Origin: Sinomicrobium pectinilyticum | GTDB lineage: Bacteria > Bacteroidota > Bacteroidia > Flavobacteriales > Flavobacteriaceae | Assembly: GCF_003725735.1 (NCBI RefSeq) | Contig: NZ_RJTM01000123.1 | Coordinates: 1 to 32,080, forward strand | Direction of reading: 5' to 3' | Length of the DNA: 32,080 nt | Part shown: positions 1 to 7,227 of the stretch, one piece after another | Position numbering within the stretch: the stretch's first letter is position 1 | How the letters are laid out: every line of letters begins with the position of its first letter | The notes under the pieces: generated by a model | Told to the model about the DNA's origin: nothing | The model's database searches: none | The model's input: only the letters and a program-made list of their open reading frames with translations | Position numbers and translations under genes: made by a program

Positions 1-30
1 TAGAGGTCCCCTATGGGGGCTAGCCAAAGC

Positions 31-55
31 CACCTTCTTAGAAGGTGTGATTTTT
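31..55 (+). terminator. possible intrinsic terminator of a gene upstream of the window
   Basis: Perfect 7-bp stem CACCTTC / GAAGGTG with a 3-nt loop, followed by TGATTTTT. The stem is short, and the gene it would serve lies outside the window. It could equally be part of the palindromic repeat landscape that follows. Confidence 0.35.
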
Positions 56-113
56 ACTTTTGGAATGAGAGTTATTTGGTTATTAGGCAGGATGCTAGAA
101 AAAGGCATATAAA

Positions 114-320
114 AAAAGGCTCCTCCCTTGTGATGAAGGGAGGTACCCGAGCGCAGCTACGGGGGGAGGGTTTTGAAATCCCAAATCATAGGGATAACCC
201 CAAACGTTAAGGCAAATACGCTAAAGTTCGGGCTTGTCAAACTCCCCGTCCCGCAAAGCGGTCCACCCTTCTTCTCCCGATTGTCCCGATGTGTATCGGG
301 ATCGGGATGAAGAGGGAGCC
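114..320 (+). repeat. structured intergenic repeat, copy A
   Basis: First of five copies (A-E) of a roughly 0.2-kb intergenic repeat. The order of parts is: a 5' hairpin (CTCCTCCC.. / ..GGGAGG), a CCCGAGCG.AGCTACGGGG mini-hairpin, a GGGAGGGTTTTGAAATCCC segment, a less conserved centre, CTCCCCGTCCCGCAAAGCGG, and a terminal hairpin CCCTTCTTC / GAAGAGGG. In this copy the loop of the terminal hairpin has been replaced by a nested TCCCGAT/ATCGGGA palindrome (275-307). Stop codons and the fold pattern argue against a coding role. Confidence 0.85.
275..307. repeat. nested TCCCGAT/ATCGGGA palindromes inside the loop of repeat A
   Basis: The inner unit is TCCCGATGTGTATCGGGA (284-301; 7-bp arms, 4-nt loop). 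It sits inside a second, outer pair TCCCGA (275-280) / TCGGGA (302-307). The whole insert lies between CTTC (271-274) and TGAAG (308-312), exactly where repeat B has only ATC. A related 18-bp unit occurs at 31919-31936 inside a tRNA remnant. Confidence 0.8.
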
Positions 321-366
321 CGGTTGGATTATTATTGAGAGGCGAGTGCTATAGGAAATAAGATAC

Positions 367-732
367 ATGAAAAAAACGCCAATACATAATCTTAAACAAC
401 TCCGAGAATACCGGACCGAACTGCGTAAAAATATGACTCCCGCAGAAGCTTTTCTATGGAAACATATAAAAGCGAGGAAAATCCATGGATATCGTTTTAC
501 ACGTCAGCATAGTATAGGTAATTATATAGTAGATTTTTATTGTGCTAAGGCATGTCTTATTATCGAACTGGACGGAGAAGTTCACAACAATCCACAAGCG
601 GAAGAATACGATTTTATCCGAACAAAAGCATTGAATAAAAAAGGATATACCGTACTTCGTTTTGAAAACAAAATTGTCTTTGAGAACCTTGATGCTGTGT
701 TACAGGAAATCAAAGAACATTTAAAAGAATAG
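367..732 (+). CDS. DUF559 endonuclease-domain protein (Vsr-like fold)
   Basis: This 121-residue protein matches the small DUF559 / endonuclease-domain family, which shares the PD-(D/E)xK-type fold of Vsr mismatch endonucleases. Visible hallmarks are the N-terminal LRKNMTPAEAFLWKHIKAR (about 19-37), GYRFTRQHSIGNYIVDFYC (41-59) with the candidate metal-binding Asp56, and LIIELDGEVH (64-73) with Glu67, Asp69 and His73. It ends with a predicted helix (LDAVLQEIKEHLKE). The length is usual for the family and no signal peptide is seen. The gene stands alone between repeat copies A and B, with no partner methylase or other operon member. Family assignment is firm. The biochemical role of DUF559 proteins is poorly known, and any link with the repeats is inference. 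Confidence 0.85.
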   Translation: MKKTPIHNLKQLREYRTELRKNMTPAEAFLWKHIKARKIHGYRFTRQHSIGNYIVDFYCAKACLIIELDGEVHNNPQAEEYDFIRTKALNKKGYTVLRFENKIVFENLDAVLQEIKEHLKE

Positions 733-760
733 AGAAAGATCATTGATAACAGAAAAAATC

Positions 761-960
761 AAAAGGCTCCTCCCTTTAGAAAAAGGCGTTGTGCTGAGCG
801 AAGTCGAAGTAGAGGTATCCGAGCGTAGCAACGGGGGGAGGGTTTGAAATCCCGAACCATAGGATAAGCACATATGTTTAGGTCTATACGCTAAGGTTCA
901 GGCTTGTCAAAACTCCCCGTCCCGCACAGCGGTCCACCCCTCTTCATCTGAAGAGGGGAG
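761..960 (+). repeat. structured intergenic repeat, copy B
   Basis: Same family as copy A, with the intact terminal hairpin CCCCTCTTCA-TC-TGAAGAGGGG (937-958; 10-bp perfect stem) and CCGTCCCGCACAGCGG. Its 5' hairpin is split by a 25-nt foreign insert at 787-811. It is followed by a 40-nt spacer and copy C, an arrangement repeated at copies D-E. Confidence 0.85.
787..811. repeat. 25-nt CTGAGCGAAGTCGAAG repeat inserted in repeat B
   Basis: Removing these 25 nt restores AAAAAGG + GAGGTATCC, which matches the uninterrupted AAAAAGGGAGGTACCC of copy E with one substitution. The insertion is therefore clean: no target loss and no target-site duplication. The core CTGAGCGAAGTCGAAG is a short repeat I recall as widespread between genes in Bacteroidota; that recall cannot be tested here. 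Confidence 0.7.
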
Positions 961-1001
961 TCTTGTGGAGCTATAATGTGGAACAGTAAGAAGAAAAGAT
1001 C

Positions 1002-1160
1002 AAAAAGCTACAAGGCTAGCACAGCGCCTTGAGATGAAGAGAGGCACCTGAGCGTAGCTACGGGGGAAGGTTTGACCTCCCATGCCATAGGATAAGTGCA
1101 GATATAAGGGGATACATGCCAAAGTTCAGGTTTGTCCAGATTCCCCATCCCTAAAGAAAG
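1002..1160 (+). repeat. structured intergenic repeat, copy C (degenerate, 3'-truncated)
   Basis: It retains GAGGCACCTGAGCGTAGCTACGGGGGAAGG, the TTTGACCTCCCATGCCAT segment and a decayed TTCCCCATCCCTAAAG. The terminal hairpin is lost. It lies 40 nt after copy B. Copy E is likewise truncated after copy D, although not at the same point. Confidence 0.7.
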
Positions 1161-1224
1161 CGGAATTTCGGAGAAAGCTTTTGTCGTGGGAAATGAGTGA
1201 AGCTAATTATGGAGATATTGATTC

Positions 1225-1254
1225 CCTTCCGTCCCTGAGGTCCGGGACGGAGGG
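1225..1254 (+). promoter_or_regulatory. strong hairpin in the rfbB 5' leader
   Basis: CCTTCCGTCCC (1225-1235) pairs with GGGACGGAGGG (1244-1254) in an 11-bp stem with one T.G wobble and an 8-nt loop. It ends 24 nt before the rfbB ATG. It is followed by an A-rich stretch rather than T, so it is not a forward terminator. It may be an mRNA-stabilising leader structure or another palindromic repeat. Confidence 0.45.
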
Positions 1255-1278
1255 CAAACAAAAAAATAAACAAGAGAC

Positions 1279-2307
1279 ATGTCTGAAAAAAAGAACATAC
1301 TGGTTACCGGAGGATTGGGGTTTATAGGATCTAATTTCATTCCTTATTTTCTGGAGAAATACCCGGATTATCATGTGATCAACCTGGATCTGGTCACCTA
1401 TGCCGGGGAAGAAAAAAACCTGGCGGAACTGGAAAACCACCCGCGTTATACTTTGGTAAAAGGGGATGTGCGCGACAGGGACCTGGTGGAAACCATTTTT
1501 TATCGGTTCGATATCCGGGGAGTTATCCATTTCGCGGCGGAATCGCATGTGGATAATTCCATCAGTAATCCTGGCGTATTTATCGAAACCAATGTCAACG
1601 GTACTTTCATTCTTATAGATGTAGCTTACCGGTACTGGATGCAGCGGCCTTTTTATTGTAAGCCGGGCTATGCGGACTGCCGTTTTCACCATATTTCTAC
1701 AGACGAGGTTTACGGCACCCTGGGAGAAACGGGACTTTTTACCGAAGAAACTCCTTATGCCCCCAATTCGCCCTATTCCGCAAGCAAGGCATCGTCCGAT
1801 ATGATCGTAAGGAGTTATTACCACACATACGGAATGAACACCGTTACCACCAATTGCTCCAATAACTACGGGCCAAAGCAGCACGATGAAAAACTCATAC
1901 CCACCATTATCCGGAAAGCGTTGTCGGGAGCGCCTATTCCCATTTATGGCAACGGGGGCAATGTGCGCGACTGGCTTTATGTAAAAGACCATTGCCGGGG
2001 GATTGACCTGGCTTTCCATAAAGGCGATGCCGGGGAAGTGTATAATATCGGAGGGAAAAACGAAAAGGACAACAATTATATAGCCCGTACCGTCTGTGAT
2101 ATTCTGGATGAAATGTGCCCCGGGACATCCGGTCCTTATAAGGAGCAGGTCACGTATGTGGAAGACCGTGCCGGCCACGACAGGCGTTATGCGATAGATG
2201 CCTCCAAAATAGAAAATAAACTGGGCTGGAAAGCCGAAGAGAATTTCGAAAGCGGTATCCGGAAAACGGTGGAATGGTACCTGGAGAAGTATAAACAAAA
2301 AAATTAA
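1279..2307 (+). CDS. rfbB: dTDP-glucose 4,6-dehydratase
   Basis: Extended short-chain dehydrogenase that converts dTDP-glucose to dTDP-4-keto-6-deoxyglucose in the cytosol. The NAD-binding GGLGFIGS lies at 11-18. The catalytic STDEVYG at 140-146 gives the Asp142-Glu143 pair special to dehydratases. YSASK supplies Tyr166 and Lys170. CSNNYGPKQ and GNGGNVRDWLYVKDHC are typical RmlB signatures. Its 342 residues are normal. The usual partners rmlA, rmlC and rmlD are absent here, so they must lie elsewhere if L-rhamnose or another dTDP-sugar is made. It is separated from the main operon by 1.1 kb and is as GC-rich as the flanking genes, so it belongs to the conserved rather than the variable part of the locus. 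Confidence 0.95.
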   Translation: MSEKKNILVTGGLGFIGSNFIPYFLEKYPDYHVINLDLVTYAGEEKNLAELENHPRYTLVKGDVRDRDLVETIFYRFDIRGVIHFAAESHVDNSISNPGVFIETNVNGTFILIDVAYRYWMQRPFYCKPGYADCRFHHISTDEVYGTLGETGLFTEETPYAPNSPYSASKASSDMIVRSYYHTYGMNTVTTNCSNNYGPKQHDEKLIPTIIRKALSGAPIPIYGNGGNVRDWLYVKDHCRGIDLAFHKGDAGEVYNIGGKNEKDNNYIARTVCDILDEMCPGTSGPYKEQVTYVEDRAGHDRRYAIDASKIENKLGWKAEENFESGIRKTVEWYLEKYKQKN

Positions 2308-2553
2308 AGCGCTTCATTTTAGTCCTTATAAGCTTTTGCCACTGATACACGGATGTAAATAGTTTTTAAAATGATTCTTGTGTTCGTAGCACAAGCTTTC
2401 GGCCCTACGTAAACTGATGGACTTCAAATGTATGGTGGGTTAGAAACTGTTTAAATTTTATCTCCCGGTTTTTTGTGTTGTAGTAAACCATCTTATAGTT
2501 CTAATGTACCCCCATACCAATGCAGGATCTGGAAAATAAGCCCTTTTGTATGT

Positions 2554-2612
2554 GTTGAAGCCGCCCGGCCCACCCCAATGAGCAAAAGCAGTGTACCGGG
2601 CGTTGCTTCAAC
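2554..2612. repeat. bulged inverted repeat 1
   Basis: GTTGAAGCCGCCCGG (2554-2568) faces CCGGGCGTTGCTTCAAC (2596-2612). The arms pair over about 15 bp with a small internal bulge around a 27-nt loop. It immediately precedes a second inverted repeat of the same design. Confidence 0.65.
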
Positions 2613-2616
2613 TATT

Positions 2617-2667
2617 CCCGGTTTTCCCTTGAAAAGTACCTTCTATATTTACTGGGAAAACACCGGG
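2617..2667. repeat. bulged inverted repeat 2
   Basis: CCCGGTTTTCCC (2617-2628) faces GGGAAAACACCGGG (2654-2667). All 12 bases of the left arm pair, with a 2-nt bulge on the right arm, around a 25-nt loop. Arm length, bulge and loop size resemble the preceding element although the sequence differs. Confidence 0.65.
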
Positions 2668-3335
2668 CTAGTAAGATTTGAATGCTTGGGTACTACAAAG
2701 TTATCCTGTGCCGGATTTATTATTAATCCTTTACCATTTATTTTTAACTCTATTGCTAGACGAGGTCCTATCAGGTATCTTGAAATGCATACACCTCTAT
2801 GTTCAGGGAAGTGTATACGAACGTCAATGGTTCTTTTCCGTGGAAGATGTGCAGGAAAAATCCGTTCTTTATAAAGAAGATTATAACAGCTTTATACCTC
2901 CTGGTTCATCGGGAGAACAGTTCGGCAGCGGCCATACTCGGTAAGCACAACGGCAGGAGGCCAGGGCCTTGAAATGTACCGGCACCCGCGGTGCCAGCCG
3001 GGTTTTCGTAGTGTTCAAACGAGGACCAGTTGGGGTTTAGAATTCTGGTTTGTAGGTGTTTTTTCAGTTTTGCAAGAAATGGTTAGAATTAGAAGTAGTA
3101 TGTTTTCCCATAAAACTTCTGTTCACTTTTTAATAAATTGTAACTTCTTTATTAAATCTTACATTAAAAGTAGGTGAATACGTTATTTTTTAGTACTATC
3201 GCATCGCGTTTTGTCACCTTAGGGTTCTCGTTATGGTATGTTCTTTTTGGGTAGGAACACGGGAGTTTTTCAAATTGTGTATTTAGAATATAATTTATCC
3301 CGGAAATGCCCGTTGTAGGTACTGTGATTTTTTAA

Positions 3336-3366
3336 TTGCTTTTGCAGATGTAGAGTGGTACATTTG
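3336..3366 (+). promoter_or_regulatory. predicted promoter of the polysaccharide operon
   Basis: TTG at 3336-3338, a 20-nt spacer, then TACATTTG at 3359-3366, a full match to the Bacteroidota -7 consensus TAnnTTTG. Transcription would start near 3373, leaving a leader of about 50 nt before ugd. Because the following genes are tightly packed to 18550, this could drive the whole operon. Confidence 0.5.
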
Positions 3367-3425
3367 AGCCATGTAAGCCATAGGGCTTTTTGAGACTCAA
3401 TAATTCCATATTAGTACACAAATAA

Positions 3426-4817
3426 ATGAGTAAAAAAATAACCAAGATCTGTTGTATAGGGGCAGGCTATGTAGGAGGGCCTACCATGGCGGTCATAGCG
3501 CAGAAATGCCCGGATATAAAAGTTACGGTGGTAGATATTAATAGCAGGAGAATAGCGGCCTGGAATGATGAGGATGTCGATAAGATCCCGGTTTACGAGC
3601 CCGGTTTAAGCGAGGTGGTGGCCGAGGCCAGGGGGAGGAACCTGTTTTTCTCTACGGAAGTGGACAAGGCTATTGATGAGGCCGAAATGATATTTATTTC
3701 CGTAAACACGCCCACCAAGACCTATGGAAAAGGAAAAGGGATGGCGGCAGATCTTAAGTATATCGAACTCTGTGCCCGGCAGATCGCCAGGGTGGCGAAG
3801 GACGATAAGATAGTGGTGGAAAAATCCACCCTCCCGGTGCGTACTGCCGGGGCCCTGAAAAGCATATTGCAAAATACCGGTAACGGGGTGCGTTTCGATA
3901 TCCTTTCCAACCCGGAATTTCTTGCCGAAGGGACTGCCGTGCAGGACCTCCTGGCACCGGACAGGGTGCTGATCGGGGGAGACTCCGAAGAAAGCATCCG
4001 GGCATTGGCGGATGTGTACGCAAACTGGGTGCCGGAAAAAAATATATTAACCACCAATGTGTGGTCCTCGGAGTTGTCCAAACTCACAGCTAATGCCTTC
4101 CTGGCACAACGCGTGTCTTCCATCAATGCATTGTCCGAGCTTTGTGAAAAAACCGGGGCCGATGTCAATGAAGTGGCCAGGGCCATAGGAACGGACAGTC
4201 GTATAGGGCCTAAATTCCTGAAAGCTTCCGTAGGGTTCGGGGGATCGTGCTTTCAGAAGGATATTCTCAACCTGGTGTATATCGCCAAATCATATGGCCT
4301 CAATGAAGTTGCCGATTACTGGGAACAGGTGGTACTGATGAACGATCACCAGAAACACCGGTTTGCAGACAATATCATTACTACCTTGTACAATACCGTT
4401 TCCGGTAAAAAGATCGCTTTCCTGGGCTGGGCCTTTAAAAAGGATACCAATGATACCCGGGAGTCCGCGGCTATCCATGTGGCGGATTACCTGTTGAATG
4501 AACAGGCGGAGATCGTGGTATACGATCCCAAGGTAACAGAAGAGCAGATATATGCAGACCTCGACTATTTAAATACCCGTGATGAAAAAGAAAACAGGAA
4601 GCTGGTTACCGTGGTGAATGATCCTTATAAAGCCATGAAAGAAGCGCATGCCGTAGCGGTATTGACGGAGTGGGATGAGTTCAGGGCCTATGACTGGCAA
4701 AGGGTATATGATACAATGCTGAAACCTTCGTTTGTGTTTGATGGAAGAGCAGTACTGGATAGGGAGCAGCTAACTGATATGGGATTTGAGGTGTATACGA
4801 TTGGGGTAGGAAGATGA
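3426..4817 (+). CDS. ugd: UDP-glucose 6-dehydrogenase, animal-type
   Basis: Oxidises UDP-glucose twice with NAD+ to UDP-glucuronate. The N-terminal Rossmann motif is [10 protein letters not shown] (11-20). [10 protein letters not shown] (162-171), [17 protein letters not shown] (213-229) and FGGSCFQKD (271-279) carry Glu164, Lys219, Asn223, the catalytic Cys275 and Asp279. The C-terminal UDP-binding domain includes [12 protein letters not shown]. The whole wording, especially [15 protein letters not shown]-like and FGGSCFQKD, follows the animal/plant UGDH type rather than the shorter enterobacterial Ugd, and the catalytic Cys falls at nearly the same position as in the human enzyme (Cys276). 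First gene of the long operon, with a promoter just upstream. GC-rich like rfbB, so part of the conserved portion of the locus. Confidence 0.94.
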   Translation: MSKKITKICCIGAGYVGGPTMAVIAQKCPDIKVTVVDINSRRIAAWNDEDVDKIPVYEPGLSEVVAEARGRNLFFSTEVDKAIDEAEMIFISVNTPTKTYGKGKGMAADLKYIELCARQIARVAKDDKIVVEKSTLPVRTAGALKSILQNTGNGVRFDILSNPEFLAEGTAVQDLLAPDRVLIGGDSEESIRALADVYANWVPEKNILTTNVWSSELSKLTANAFLAQRVSSINALSELCEKTGADVNEVARAIGTDSRIGPKFLKASVGFGGSCFQKDILNLVYIAKSYGLNEVADYWEQVVLMNDHQKHRFADNIITTLYNTVSGKKIAFLGWAFKKDTNDTRESAAIHVADYLLNEQAEIVVYDPKVTEEQIYADLDYLNTRDEKENRKLVTVVNDPYKAMKEAHAVAVLTEWDEFRAYDWQRVYDTMLKPSFVFDGRAVLDREQLTDMGFEVYTIGVGR

Positions 4818-4862
4818 TTCCAAAAATCTGATGGAACTAGGAAATATAAGAAATATTGAGTT

Positions 4863-6014
4863 ATGATAAAAAACCTGATTGTTTTTGGTACACGACCGGA
4901 AGCTATTAAAATGGCTCCCCTGGTAAAAGAGTTTCAGAAATGCCCGGAAGATTTTGAAACCAAGGTTTGTGTAACGGCCCAGCATCGTGAAATGCTCGAC
5001 CAGGTATTGGACTTTTTTGAAATTATCCCGGATTATGACCTGGATTTGATGAAGCCAAATCAAAATCTGTATTCCTTAACTGCCGATATAATAACGGGAT
5101 TAAAACCTGTTCTGGAAGATTTTAAACCGGATTTCGTATATGTTCATGGCGATACGACTACTACAATGGCTGCAGGAATTGCTTCCTTTTATTCGGGAGC
5201 CAAAGTTTGCCATGTAGAAGCCGGGTTACGTACCTATAATAAGCGTTCTCCTTTTCCGGAAGAAATAAACCGGCAGGTAACCGGGCGAATCACGGATTTT
5301 CACTTTGCTCCTACTAGGACTTCCAGGGAAAATCTTTTACGTGAAAATACCCCTTCAGAAAATATCCTTGTTACCGGAAATACAGTAATAGATGCATTGT
5401 TGCAAAGTGTAGATAGGGTAGATAATATAGAGAACGCTGAAATCTCTGAATTAAAATCAAAGCTCGATTTCTCTAAAGAAACGATTTTGGTAACCGGACA
5501 CAGGAGAGAAAATCACGGACAGGGTTTTATTAATATTTGTAATGCTTTAAAGGAAATAGCCGAGATCAATCCGGATGTTCAGATCATCTACCCGGTCCAT
5601 CTCAATCCTAATGTAAAAGGACCGGTTTATGAAATATTAAAGGACATTGAAAATATTAAGTTGATCCATCCGTTGGCATATCCTGCTTTTGTCTGGTTGA
5701 TGAACCGTTCCCGACTTATCATCACGGATAGTGGAGGAGTCCAGGAGGAGGCACCCAGTTTGGGAAAACCTGTACTGGTAATGCGGGATACCACAGAGAG
5801 ACCGGAAGCAGTAGAAGCGGGAACAGTTATTTTGGTGGGGACAGATAAAGAAAAGATTGTAAAGGAATGTAATAATTTGCTCAATGATAAACAACGTTAT
5901 GAGCAGATGAGCAAATTACATAATCCGTACGGAGATGGAAAGGCATGTAGGAGAATAGCAGATTTTATCAGGGAATTAAAAGAAACAGATCAATACAATA
6001 CAATAAAAGGATAA
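4863..6014 (+). CDS. wecB: UDP-N-acetylglucosamine 2-epimerase (non-hydrolysing)
   Basis: Interconverts UDP-GlcNAc and UDP-ManNAc. GT-B-like fold with the family motifs [13 protein letters not shown] (8-20), [43 protein letters not shown] and [29 protein letters not shown]. Its 383 residues are typical. It begins 45 nt after ugd and ends 4 nt before the next dehydrogenase, so the two act together: UDP-GlcNAc to UDP-ManNAc to UDP-ManNAcA. UDP-ManNAc is not itself the substrate of the NeuB-type enzyme, but ManNAc could reach that branch by another route. Codon composition is intermediate between the GC-rich flanks and the AT-rich core that follows. Confidence 0.95.
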   Translation: MIKNLIVFGTRPEAIKMAPLVKEFQKCPEDFETKVCVTAQHREMLDQVLDFFEIIPDYDLDLMKPNQNLYSLTADIITGLKPVLEDFKPDFVYVHGDTTTTMAAGIASFYSGAKVCHVEAGLRTYNKRSPFPEEINRQVTGRITDFHFAPTRTSRENLLRENTPSENILVTGNTVIDALLQSVDRVDNIENAEISELKSKLDFSKETILVTGHRRENHGQGFINICNALKEIAEINPDVQIIYPVHLNPNVKGPVYEILKDIENIKLIHPLAYPAFVWLMNRSRLIITDSGGVQEEAPSLGKPVLVMRDTTERPEAVEAGTVILVGTDKEKIVKECNNLLNDKQRYEQMSKLHNPYGDGKACRRIADFIRELKETDQYNTIKG

Positions 6015-6018
6015 CGGA

Positions 6019-7227
6019 ATGAGTGAAAAAGTAGTTACCTTAGGGCTGGGTTATATCGGACTCCCTACCTCTGCTTTGATAGCAAGTAATCAAGTACATG
6101 TTCACGGGGTGGACATAAACCCGAAAGTGGTAGAAACCATCAATGCAGGGAAAATACACATTGTAGAGCCGGAGCTGGACGAAGTTGTAGAAAATGCAGT
6201 AAAAGAAGGTTACTTAAAAGCAGATACGCGACCCGTAGAAGCCGATGTTTATTTGGTTGTAGTCCCTACGCCCTTTAAAGGTAATCACGAACCCGATATT
6301 TCCTTTGTAAAATCGGCTACAACAACCATTTTACCATTATTAAAAGAAGGAGATCTATATATCATAGAATCGACTTCTCCTGTAGGTACTACGGAAAAAA
6401 TGAGGGATTATATCTATGCGGAAAGGCCCGAGCTTAAGGACAAAATTTATATTGCCTATTGCCCGGAAAGAGTGCTTCCCGGAAACGTAATGTATGAACT
6501 GGTGCATAACGACCGGGTGATCGGGGGAATTGATGGAGGATCTACTAAAAAAGCGGTACAGTTTTACCAAAGATTTGTAAAAGGAGAGTTGCATAAAACC
6601 AATGCTCGTACTGCTGAAATGTGTAAACTAACGGAAAATTCTTCCCGCGATGTCCAGATAGCTTTTGCCAACGAACTTTCATTGATATGTGATAAAGCAG
6701 GGATCAATGTTTGGGAGTTGATCAACCTGGCCAATAAACATCCCAGGGTAAATATCCTGCAGCCCGGATGTGGAGTAGGTGGACATTGTATAGCAGTGGA
6801 CCCCTATTTTATAGTTTCAGAATATCCGCTGGAGTCCCAGCTTATAGGAAAGGCACGTGAGATCAACAACTATAAAGCATTTTGGTGTGCGGAGAAAATT
6901 AAAAATACCCGGTTGGAATTTCAGTTAAGGGAAGGACGTAAACCTTCGGTAGCGATCATGGGACTGGCATTTAAACCGAATATTGACGATCTGCGGGAAT
7001 CTCCGGCTAAATATATTGCACAGAAAGTATTACAGGACGCCCAGGATGAGCATTATTATATTGTAGAGCCTAATATAGAGGAACATGAAATTTATAAGTT
7101 AACAACTTATAAAGAAGCAGTGGAGAAAGCAGATATTCTGGTCTTTTTGGTGGCTCATGACGAGTTTAGAAACCTGGATGTTTCAGAGGGGAAAGTAGTG
7201 TTAGATTTTTGTGGGGTTAAAAAATGA
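6019..7227 (+). CDS. wecC: UDP-N-acetyl-D-mannosaminuronate dehydrogenase
   Basis: NAD-dependent four-electron oxidation of UDP-ManNAc to UDP-ManNAcA. Rossmann motif LGLGYIGLPTS (8-18), IESTSPVGTTEKM (116-128), TENSSRDVQIAFANELSL (205-222) and the catalytic CGVGGHCIAVDPYF with Cys257. The C-terminal domain contains GLAFKPNIDDLRESPA. This is the WecC/WbpA type and clearly distinct from the animal-type Ugd upstream, so the two dehydrogenases probably serve different substrates (UDP-ManNAc and UDP-Glc). Directly coupled to wecB (4-nt gap), and its stop overlaps the ATG of the next gene in an ATGA arrangement, which suggests translational coupling into the nonulosonate module. Confidence 0.93.
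   Translation: MSEKVVTLGLGYIGLPTSALIASNQVHVHGVDINPKVVETINAGKIHIVEPELDEVVENAVKEGYLKADTRPVEADVYLVVVPTPFKGNHEPDISFVKSATTTILPLLKEGDLYIIESTSPVGTTEKMRDYIYAERPELKDKIYIAYCPERVLPGNVMYELVHNDRVIGGIDGGSTKKAVQFYQRFVKGELHKTNARTAEMCKLTENSSRDVQIAFANELSLICDKAGINVWELINLANKHPRVNILQPGCGVGGHCIAVDPYFIVSEYPLESQLIGKAREINNYKAFWCAEKIKNTRLEFQLREGRKPSVAIMGLAFKPNIDDLRESPAKYIAQKVLQDAQDEHYYIVEPNIEEHEIYKLTTYKEAVEKADILVFLVAHDEFRNLDVSEGKVVLDFCGVKK

Larger units (their letters stand above)
2308..3425. other. 1.1-kb interval without a convincing gene
   Basis: No open frame here resembles a family I know. Two overlapping frames (2473-2874 and 2678-2944) are open but look unprotein-like. The end of the second, roughly 2805-2940 (reading ..VYERQWFFSVEDVQEKSVLY..), is the only stretch with a protein-like composition and could be the tail of a decayed gene. 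Structures seen: CTTGTG/CACAAG and CGTAG/CTACG stems near 2375-2410, two bulged stem-loops at 2554-2667, and GCATACAC (2787-2794) facing GTGTATAC (2811-2818). The last 250 bases become AT-rich and contain the promoter ahead of ugd. Confidence 0.5.

Noticed and set aside
13-210. 65-codon frame at the window start
   Set aside because: It runs through the 5' half of repeat A, and its residues follow the repeat (including the stem sequences), so it is not a gene.
761-1160. Possible CRISPR array (tandem repeats with spacers)
   Set aside because: Only two large, diverged units with a conserved spacer that recurs at 21761-21800; no short regular repeats and no cas genes.
1207-2298. 363-codon open frame antisense to rfbB
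   Set aside because: It mirrors a well-conserved sense gene, contains no recognisable motif, and arises from the codon bias of rfbB.
2473-2874. 133-codon frame after rfbB
   Set aside because: Cys/Ser/Pro-rich sequence with no family resemblance; it spans two stem-loops and overlaps another equally poor frame. Described instead as part of the non-coding interval.
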